Positions 21,216-26,780 of a DNA stretch of 26,780 nucleotides are shown one piece after another. This stretch comes from Bacteroidales bacterium UBA6340 (GTDB taxonomy: Bacteria; Bacteroidota; Bacteroidia; Bacteroidales; Paludibacteraceae), in contig DJSG01000021.1 in NCBI GenBank assembly GCA_002440265.1, positions 7,086 through 33,865 on the forward strand. The letters run 5' to 3'. The notes under the pieces are model-generated. The model saw only the letters and a program-made list of their open reading frames with translations. It did not search any database and had not been told where the DNA came from. The position numbers and the translations under genes are program-made. The first letter of the stretch is position 1, and every line of letters begins with the position of its first letter.

Positions 21216-22472
21216 ATGAAGAAAGCATCTATTCTCGTCGTTGCCGCAATGGCAATGATTTCGTGCGGCAATACGTACGAGGCAAAGACGGTTGCACTGA
21301 ACAACCAAAACGATAGTATGAACTACGCACTCGGACTGGTGAACGGCAGTCAGATGAAGATGTACCAGTTGCGCAACGACTCGTCGGAAGAGACTGTGAA
21401 TGAGTTTATTGACGCATTGCAGCGCGGTTACGACGGCAAGATTGAGGAACTGAGCGAGGCTGCCGGTGTGGGCAGGAACATCGGTCAGGCCATCAAGAGT
21501 TCGGAGAGCACCGGTCTGGCAGACAACGAGGCATGGACACTGAACGAGAAAGTGTTCTTCCAAGGATTGGTGAACGGTCTGCACCACGATACCGTGATGA
21601 TGAAAGGCGACGAGGCACGTGACTATTTCCAGAGCCAATACCAGGCATCGCGCACCGCTGCGGACGGAGAAAAAGCAGGCAAGGCTATCAAGGCGAAATG
21701 CGGCAAGGCAGTGAAAGTGATTGCATTGAACAACCAAAACGACAGCCTGAACTACGCATTCGGCTACCTGAACGGTGACGAGGTGGCACGTTACATCCTT
21801 GCCACAGACACTACGGGTGAGCAGAAGAAAGAGTTTATCGAGAATGTCAACAAGGGGTTGAAGAGCCATGTGAAGAACCCGCAACTGGTGAACATGGGCG
21901 AGCAGATTGGTAAGAACATCAAAGAGCAAGAGGCAGGCGGTCTGATAGGCGAGCCAAGCCTGAGCACCGACTTTGCCCTTATCAAACAAGGCTTTATCAA
22001 CGGTTTGCTGGGTTACACCGAGCAGATGACCGGCGAGGAGGCAGGCGAATATATACAGAACACGATGAACACCATCAAGTACGGCACCGTGAAAGAGGAA
22101 GGTGAGAAGTTCCTCGTTGAGAACGGTCTGCGCGAGGGTGTCATCACCACCGAGAGCGGTCTGCAATACGAGGTCATCAAGATGGGCAAGGGCAAGAAAC
22201 CGAGTGCCACCGACCGCGTGAAGGTGCACTATCACGGCACATTGATAGACGGAACCGTGTTCGACAGCAGCGTTGAACGCGGCGAACCTATCACTTTCAG
22301 TTTGAACCAAGTCATAAAAGGCTGGACGGAAGGCGTGCAACTGATGCCCGTCGGCAGCAAGTTCCGCTTCTATATCCCGCAGGAGTTGGGCTACGGCGCA
22401 CAACAGGCAGGCAACATCCCGCCCTACTCTACCCTGATATTCGACGTAGAGTTGCTGGAGATTGAGAAGTAA
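21216..22472 (+). CDS. FKBP-type peptidyl-prolyl isomerase lipoprotein with duplicated N-terminal domain
   Basis: 418 aa. Signal peptide with lipobox MISC (Cys at 18), so a periplasmic-facing or outer-membrane lipoprotein. Two copies of the FKBP N-terminal helical domain follow: one opens VALNNQNDSMNYALGLVNG (about 26-44), the other IALNNQNDSLNYAFGYLNG (about 170-188), each followed by VN.F/NVNKGLK helices. The catalytic FKBP_C domain (VHYHGTLIDGTVFDSSVERG, LNQVIKGWTEGVQLMPVG, PQELGYGAQQAGNIPPYSTL) matches that of the upstream gene closely, so the pair arose by duplication. Likely a folding catalyst for exported proteins. Preceded by a spacer microrepeat; 14 bp later a hairpin separates it from the flippase. 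Confidence 0.92.
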   Translation: MKKASILVVAAMAMISCGNTYEAKTVALNNQNDSMNYALGLVNGSQMKMYQLRNDSSEETVNEFIDALQRGYDGKIEELSEAAGVGRNIGQAIKSSESTGLADNEAWTLNEKVFFQGLVNGLHHDTVMMKGDEARDYFQSQYQASRTAADGEKAGKAIKAKCGKAVKVIALNNQNDSLNYAFGYLNGDEVARYILATDTTGEQKKEFIENVNKGLKSHVKNPQLVNMGEQIGKNIKEQEAGGLIGEPSLSTDFALIKQGFINGLLGYTEQMTGEEAGEYIQNTMNTIKYGTVKEEGEKFLVENGLREGVITTESGLQYEVIKMGKGKKPSATDRVKVHYHGTLIDGTVFDSSVERGEPITFSLNQVIKGWTEGVQLMPVGSKFRFYIPQELGYGAQQAGNIPPYSTLIFDVELLEIEK

Positions 22473-22485
22473 GATGATTATCCTG

Positions 22486-22521
22486 TTAGTCCAATCGGTC
22501 ACACGGGGCTGATTGGACTAA
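22486..22521 (+). promoter_or_regulatory. Perfect 11-bp inverted repeat before the second flippase
   Basis: TTAGTCCAATC (22486-22496) and GATTGGACTAA (22511-22521) are perfect reverse complements around a 14-nt loop (GGTCACACGGGGCT). The stem-loop sits between the lipoprotein stop and a flippase ATG 13 bp later. No T run follows, so it is not a standard terminator. As RNA it could affect translation initiation or 3' stability; as DNA it could be a protein-binding site. Confidence 0.55.
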
Positions 22522-22534
22522 TCGTATCTCCCCT

Positions 22535-24037
22535 ATGGGCATCATAGCAAGGCAGAGCATCAAAGGCACCATCGTGACGTATGCAGGCGTTGCGGTGGGC
22601 TTTGTTACTACGTTCTTCGTGCTGACGCGCTTCCTCACCGCCGAGGAAATCGGGTTGGCACGAGTGCTGATTGACGCTGCCACGCTGTTTGTCAGCCTTG
22701 CGCAGTTGGGGACATCGTCGTCCATCATCCGTTTTTACCCGTATTTCCGTGACAAAGAGCACAGGGACAACGGTTTCTTCTTTTGGACCATTGTGGTGCC
22801 ATTGGTGGGGTTTGCGGTGTTCGCGCTCATCTATTGGGCGTGCAGTATGCCTCTCAGTCAGTGGTTCGGGGAGAAGAGTCCCGAGTTTGTGGACTACTAC
22901 TATTTCGTGCTGCCGATGGCGTTCTTCCTGCTCTACCAGACTATCTTCGAGACCAATGCCAATGTGCGTATGCGCATCGTGGTGCCGAGGGCGGTCAGGG
23001 AGTTGGTGACCCGTGTGGGACTGCTGGCGGTGTATCTGCTGTACGCCTTCCGTGTGCTGACGATGGACGGGTTTGTGGTTGCACTGTGCGGCGTGTACGC
23101 GTTGGCGGCATTGTGCAACATCGTGTATCTGTTCTCGATGGACGACGTGTCACTCCGCCCCGATTGGACGTTCATGCGCACGCACAGACCGCTGGTGCGG
23201 CAGTACCTCTTCTATACGGGGTTCCTTATTATCTCGGCGTTGGCATCGGCACTTGCCCCTACCCTCTCGTCGTTCTTCATCACAGCCAAGATGGGGCTTA
23301 ACTTCACGGGCATTTACGCCATCGCTACATATATCGCGGTGATGGTGAGTATCCCCTACCGCTCCGTGACGGCGATTGCGGCACCTCAGTTGGCAGCGTC
23401 CATCAAGGAGCAGAACCGCACGGAGACCGCCCACCTCATGCAACAGGTGAGCCGGAACCTGCTGCTGGTCGGGGGCTTGATATTCTGCCTGATATGGCTG
23501 AATATCGACCTGATATTCCACATTCTGCCCAACGGAGACACCTATGCCACCGCGCGTATGGTGGTGCTCGTGCTCGGCGTGTGCCAAATAATCACCGCCA
23601 CATTCAGTTTCTGTTTGTCCGCCATCAGTTACTCGCGGTACTATGTATTCTCGCTCGTCTTGTCTTTTATTCTGACAATCAGTGCCATAGCACTCAACAA
23701 CTACCTCATTCCGCGCTACGGGATGAACGGGGCTGCCGTCAGCACATTGCTGTCGAATGTCCTCTATTATGCCCTGGCAATCCTCACGGTGCGCGTGGCA
23801 TTGCGCATACAAATCTTCTCCCGTCAGCACCTCAAGACACTGCTGCTATTGGGGGGAATCCTGCTTTTGAACTACCTGTGGCAGCACTACCTGCCGACAT
23901 TCAATATATGGCTCAGCAGCATCGCCCGCACATTGGTATTGGTAGGCACGGGCTGTGCCGCGGCATGGTTCGGGCAATTCAGCCCCGAAATCAATGAGCA
24001 GGTCAAGAATTTCGTAACGACAAAGTTACATAAATAA
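22535..24037 (+). CDS. Oligosaccharide/lipopolysaccharide flippase (MOP superfamily)
   Basis: 500 aa, hydrophobic throughout with about 14 predicted membrane segments. The opening MGIIARQSIKGTIVTYAGVA VGFVTT, LTRFLTAEEIGLARVLIDAA and LAQLGTSSSIIRFYPYF are typical of Wzx-like polysaccharide export flippases of Bacteroidota. The second half begins near TGFLIISALASALAPTLSSF. It should move a lipid-linked glycan or lipid across the inner membrane. The substrate is not apparent, as no glycosyltransferase genes adjoin it. Unlike the flippase at 14153, this one carries no repeat insertion in its central loop. It starts 63 bp after the FKBP lipoprotein. Confidence 0.88.
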   Translation: MGIIARQSIKGTIVTYAGVAVGFVTTFFVLTRFLTAEEIGLARVLIDAATLFVSLAQLGTSSSIIRFYPYFRDKEHRDNGFFFWTIVVPLVGFAVFALIYWACSMPLSQWFGEKSPEFVDYYYFVLPMAFFLLYQTIFETNANVRMRIVVPRAVRELVTRVGLLAVYLLYAFRVLTMDGFVVALCGVYALAALCNIVYLFSMDDVSLRPDWTFMRTHRPLVRQYLFYTGFLIISALASALAPTLSSFFITAKMGLNFTGIYAIATYIAVMVSIPYRSVTAIAAPQLAASIKEQNRTETAHLMQQVSRNLLLVGGLIFCLIWLNIDLIFHILPNGDTYATARMVVLVLGVCQIITATFSFCLSAISYSRYYVFSLVLSFILTISAIALNNYLIPRYGMNGAAVSTLLSNVLYYALAILTVRVALRIQIFSRQHLKTLLLLGGILLLNYLWQHYLPTFNIWLSSIARTLVLVGTGCAAAWFGQFSPEINEQVKNFVTTKLHK

Positions 24038-24059
24038 CGAATACAACACACGTAGCGAA

Positions 24060-24107
24060 ATTAATGGTTAATTACATGGTAATTAATGTTTTAATGGTTA
24101 TTTAATG
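24060..24107. repeat. TTAATGGTTAATTACATGG-type microrepeat before truA
   Basis: Repeated TTAATGGT/AATTACATGG words fill the gap up to the truA start. 24060-24085 matches 4781-4806 (two mismatches) and 24089-24107 matches 1264-1282 (17 of 19). No promoter is visible in it, so truA is probably transcribed from further upstream. Confidence 0.6.
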
Positions 24108-24108
24108 T

Positions 24109-24906
24109 ATGCGTTACTTCGTTCGCTTTGCATACAAGGGTACCCTTTTCCACGGCTCGCAGCGGCAGAGCAGTGGGGCAGTGACGGTGCAGGAGGCGAT
24201 GGAGCATGCTTTCTCCACTATCTTCAGGCGCGATGTGGTACTCACTTTTGCGGGGCGCACCGATGCCGGCGTACATGCCCGTGAGATGTATGCCCATTTC
24301 AACGGACCCGCCGTACCTCCCCAACAGGAGGGTCTGACAGGCGACGATTGGCAATACGCCGTCAACGGGGTCATCATGCGCCTGAACGGGTTGCTCCCCG
24401 ACTCGATTGCCGTGCATGCTATCGTGCCCGTACGCGAAGATGCCCATGCACGTTTTGATGCCGTCAGCCGCACCTACGAGTACCATACCATTGATTACAA
24501 AGACCCGTTCCTTGTCAATCTCGCCACCCCCGTACGTCCGGGCTTGAATTTCCAAGCCATGAATCGCGCAGCCGCACATCTGATTGGTCGTCAGGACTTT
24601 ATGTCGTTCAGTCGCACCCATACCGATGTCAAGACCACCTTCTGCGACATATCGCAAGCCGGATGGTCTGTCAGTGAGGACGGGCACCATGCAGTCTTCA
24701 CTATCACCGCCAACCGATTCCTCCGCAACATGGTACGCGCCATTGTCGGCACGCTGTTCGATGTGGGACGGGGCAAAATATCCGAGGATGATTTCCTCAC
24801 CATCATCGCCGACAAGAACCGTTGCAGCGCAGGCGAATCCGCTCCCGCCGACGGTCTCTACCTCACCCGCGTCGCCTATCCCGAAGATATCTTCCTGCTA
24901 TCCTAA
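24109..24906 (+). CDS. truA: tRNA pseudouridine(38-40) synthase
   Basis: 265 aa. It converts U38-U40 of the tRNA anticodon stem to pseudouridine. Start at 24109 gives MRYFVRFAYKGTLFHGSQRQ, the regular TruA beginning; an ATG at 24105 is out of frame. The catalytic Asp is D52 in TFAGRTDAGVHA. Further landmarks are FDAVSRTYEYHT, DFMSFSRTHTDVKTTFCDIS and ITANRFLRNMVRAIVGTLFD near the C-terminus. The gene stands between two unrelated units with a microrepeat gap upstream and a 292-bp gap downstream. Confidence 0.95.
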   Translation: MRYFVRFAYKGTLFHGSQRQSSGAVTVQEAMEHAFSTIFRRDVVLTFAGRTDAGVHAREMYAHFNGPAVPPQQEGLTGDDWQYAVNGVIMRLNGLLPDSIAVHAIVPVREDAHARFDAVSRTYEYHTIDYKDPFLVNLATPVRPGLNFQAMNRAAAHLIGRQDFMSFSRTHTDVKTTFCDISQAGWSVSEDGHHAVFTITANRFLRNMVRAIVGTLFDVGRGKISEDDFLTIIADKNRCSAGESAPADGLYLTRVAYPEDIFLLS

Positions 24907-25000
24907 TCGGAAACACCGCAACGCACCATCGCACTATAAAAATATATTAACAAAATTTGCCGTACTACCCTCTTGTTTGGACAGTCATTTTCCCTCAAAT

Positions 25001-25019
25001 TCTCGGGTTAACTCCGAGA
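25001..25019. other. Small inverted repeat downstream of truA
   Basis: TCTCGG-GTTAACT-CCGAGA, followed by a second AACTCCGAG word. It lies within the 292-bp gap between truA and the TetR gene (24907-25198), where no gene was found. It has no T tail, so a terminator role is uncertain. The rest of the gap holds an AT-rich stretch and the operator and promoter listed separately. Confidence 0.35.
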
Positions 25020-25119
25020 GAACTCCGAGCGAACCCACACGCATTCTCACCTATACCATGTTTCACTATCTGATAAAAGTATTATATGCTACAAACCATA
25101 TATGATAAAATATGCAAAA

Positions 25120-25137
25120 ACTTACATAGTTGTAAGT
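25120..25137. promoter_or_regulatory. Candidate TetR-type operator
   Basis: ACTTACA-TAGT-TGTAAGT, perfect 7-bp arms around 4 bp, ends 6 bp before the -33 element of the promoter for the TetR gene. Length and shape suit a dimer of TetR/AcrR type, and autoregulation is usual in this family. Binding is inferred, not shown. Confidence 0.55.
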
Positions 25138-25143
25138 AACCAC

Positions 25144-25174
25144 TTGCGCGTTTCCTTGAAAAGCACTATTTTTG
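25144..25174 (+). promoter_or_regulatory. Bacteroidota-type promoter of the TetR-efflux unit
   Basis: TTG (25144-25146), a 20-bp spacer, and TATTTTTG (25167-25174), matching the -33/-7 pattern. The predicted leader is short, with the ATG 25 bp after the -7 element. Confidence 0.72.
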
Positions 25175-25198
25175 CAGCCGATTTCATTCTGACAACCA

Positions 25199-25795
25199 AT
25201 GAAGAATAAACGAGAAGAAATACTGCAGGCGGCGGAGGAGGAGTTTGCCCGCAACGGCTACGAAGGGGCGAACATCTCGCGTATCGCCAAGCGTGTGGGC
25301 GTAACCCATGTGCTGCTATACTACCATTTCCGGAACAAGGAGAACCTTTTCCGTGAGGTGCTGCAACGTAAGATTGATGAGTTTATCCTGTCCGTATTGC
25401 CCCCCGAAGGTACGGAGAACCTACATTTTATGGAAAATATCGACCTGCTCATCACGCAGAACTTCAATATGATGGCGCAAAACGCTATGTTGGCACGTCT
25501 GCTGGTCAACGAAACAGGTCAGATGCCCGAATCGCTCCGTGATATAGCCCATAAGCAGTACGGCGAATACCTAATGCGCCTTCAGCACTTGCTGGACAGA
25601 GAGGCGGAAGCGGGTAATATCGTCCCCACCAATGCCGAGCGGCTGATACTCACCATCTGTTCGCTCAACATTATGGCAGTACTGGTAATGCCTGCCATCG
25701 GAAACCTGCTTCCCGAGCAGGAGCAAGACCTCCAACAGGTGCAACAGCGACGCTTGGAGGATAATATCAACTATATACACACCCTACTGAAATGA
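25199..25795 (+). CDS. TetR/AcrR family transcriptional regulator
   Basis: 198 aa. The N-terminal HTH is clear: REEILQAAEEEFARNGYEGA, then NISRIAKRVGVTHVLLYYHF with RNKENLFREVL (residues about 5-58). The rest is the helical ligand and dimer domain, whose inducer cannot be predicted. A regulator of this type in front of an RND efflux adaptor normally represses the pump and itself until a toxic ligand binds. The 4-bp overlap (ATGA) with the adaptor gene, its own promoter and a nearby palindrome support that role. Confidence 0.9.
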   Translation: MKNKREEILQAAEEEFARNGYEGANISRIAKRVGVTHVLLYYHFRNKENLFREVLQRKIDEFILSVLPPEGTENLHFMENIDLLITQNFNMMAQNAMLARLLVNETGQMPESLRDIAHKQYGEYLMRLQHLLDREAEAGNIVPTNAERLILTICSLNIMAVLVMPAIGNLLPEQEQDLQQVQQRRLEDNINYIHTLLK

Positions 25796-26780
25796 CCATT
25801 TACAGACAATCCCTACTTTGTTTGCTTCTCCTCTGTCTTGCGGGGTGCGACAAGTTGCCTATGAACAAAAAGCCGCAGTACGAGGTGCGCCCCATCAAGG
25901 TGGAGGTGCAGACGATGGACAGGCAGACGCGCGTGAACACGCACACGTATGTGGGCAGGATAGAAGAGGCGTCGAGTGTGCCGTTGAGCGTACAGACTGC
26001 GGGACAGGTGACGGCAGTCTATGTCAAGAAAGGCGACCACGTACAGCAGGGGCAGGAACTGCTGCGTTTGGACGACACGCAGGCGCGGAACGCTATGTTA
26101 GCAGCCAATGCCACCTATCAACAGGCGGCAGACGGCTACAGACGTGCCAGGCAGGTCTATGCCAAAGGCGTCATCACCGAAATGAAAATGGTAGAAGTAA
26201 GCAGCCAACTGGAGCAGGCAAGGTCAGTACTTGCCATGTCGCGCAAGTCGCTCAACGACTGTGTGCTGCGTGCGCCAAGCGACGGCGTGATAGGCGAGTG
26301 CAAAGCCAAAGCGGGACAGGTGGTCGCCCCCGGACTGAGTCTGGTAACGCTGCTGGATATGGAGGGCTACAACGTTACGTTTGACGTGGCGGAAGGCGAT
26401 ATCACGTCCATTCAGGTGGGCGACAGCGGCAGCGTCGTAGTGGAGGCTATCGGCAAGACCGAAGTACCTGTCTGCGTAACGGAGAAGAACCTGCTCGCCA
26501 ACACGATAGCGCACACCTATACCGTTACGGCGTTTATCTCCAACCCCTCGGACGACTACAAGCAGCAACTGCTGCCGGGTATGGTGAGCAAGGTCAGGCT
26601 CCGCTCGCAGAGCGTATCGGGCTATTTCGTACCTGCCGCCTGTGTGCAGACGCTCACAAGCGGGGCATCGGTCTGGGTGGTAGAGAACGGTATCGCCACA
26701 CGTCGCCACGTGGAAATCGGTCAGTATGCCTCGGGCGGCGTACTCATCACCCGCGGCCTCCACGAGGGCGACCAAGTAGT
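25792..26780 (+). CDS. RND efflux system periplasmic adaptor (HlyD/MFP family), 3' truncated by window
   Basis: At least 329 codons; runs off the window. The signal peptide ends in lipobox LAGC (Cys at 19), so it is an inner-membrane-anchored lipoprotein of the AcrA/MexA kind that links an RND pump to an outer-membrane channel. In order: a barrel-sandwich half VQTAGQVTAVYVKKGDHVQQ, a helical hairpin about LDDTQARNAMLAANATYQQA to LEQARSVLAMSRKSLND, the second lipoyl half LRAPSDGVIGECKAKAGQVV, then a beta-barrel and membrane-proximal domain (LLPGMVSKVRL, VPAACVQTL). Start ATG 25792 overlaps the TetR stop by 4 bp. The pump and outer-membrane factor should follow beyond the edge. Confidence 0.92.
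   Translation, partial: MTIYRQSLLCLLLLCLAGCDKLPMNKKPQYEVRPIKVEVQTMDRQTRVNTHTYVGRIEEASSVPLSVQTAGQVTAVYVKKGDHVQQGQELLRLDDTQARNAMLAANATYQQAADGYRRARQVYAKGVITEMKMVEVSSQLEQARSVLAMSRKSLNDCVLRAPSDGVIGECKAKAGQVVAPGLSLVTLLDMEGYNVTFDVAEGDITSIQVGDSGSVVVEAIGKTEVPVCVTEKNLLANTIAHTYTVTAFISNPSDDYKQQLLPGMVSKVRLRSQSVSGYFVPAACVQTLTSGASVWVVENGIATRRHVEIGQYASGGVLITRGLHEGDQV

Noticed and set aside
21195..22502. 435-aa open frame on the minus strand opposite the FKBP lipoprotein
   Set aside because: It mirrors the codon pattern of a clear FKBP gene, has no family resemblance and no promoter.
24584..25105. 173-aa plus-strand frame across the end of truA
   Set aside because: It is out of frame with truA over most of its length and resembles no protein; Ser/Pro-rich shadow.

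Overview
The window looks like a chromosomal segment of a Bacteroidota bacterium, most likely an uncultured gut- or rumen-type member of the Bacteroidales. The evidence is: four well-formed Bacteroidota-type promoters (TTTG or TTG, about 20 bp, TAnnTTTG), no consistent Shine-Dalgarno sequences, conserved Bacteroidales gene orders (yicC-gmk-nadD; dapB-lepB-wbqC), Bacteroidales-type lipoproteins, and AT-rich microrepeats in many gene junctions. No rRNA, tRNA or CRISPR array was seen.

Left part (1-6251, minus strand). A promoter near 6220-6251 fires leftwards through three tandem paralogous lipoproteins that resemble the family associated with radical-SAM/lipoprotein systems. Beyond them lie yicC, gmk (guanylate kinase) and nadD. 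A second promoter at 2533-2564 serves a small HTH-like protein, an outer-membrane beta-barrel protein and apbE. The run closes with a clear intrinsic terminator at 131-161.

Middle part (6307-16301, plus strand). A divergent promoter drives dapB, lepB (signal peptidase I), a WbqC-family protein, ilvE-type aminotransferase, a POT peptide transporter, an acidic coiled-coil protein, rsmI, a small DUF559 nuclease, an oligosaccharide flippase and ribE (riboflavin synthase). This part is peppered with a G/C-skewed palindromic repeat built around CCCCTCC-AAA-GGAGGGG. Copies sit inside dapB (in frame), at the dapB and rsmI C-termini (supplying the stop codons), inside the flippase (in frame), at the lepB stop and in the dapB leader. 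Diverged inverted copies bracket the DUF559 gene. Together they suggest a mobile palindromic element family, possibly linked to the DUF559 nuclease. This is the most promising undescribed signal here.

Island (about 16500-20583). An AT-richer three-gene operon has its own promoter. It encodes two D12-class adenine methyltransferases and an AlwI-family restriction endonuclease, which together make a complete type IIS restriction-modification system. Two methyltransferases fit an asymmetric site that must be protected on each strand.

Right part (20604-26780, plus strand). Two FKBP-type prolyl isomerases (one a lipoprotein with a duplicated N-terminal domain), a second flippase, truA, and then a new unit: a TetR-family regulator with its own promoter and a palindromic candidate operator, overlapping by 4 bp the start of an RND efflux periplasmic adaptor that runs off the window edge.
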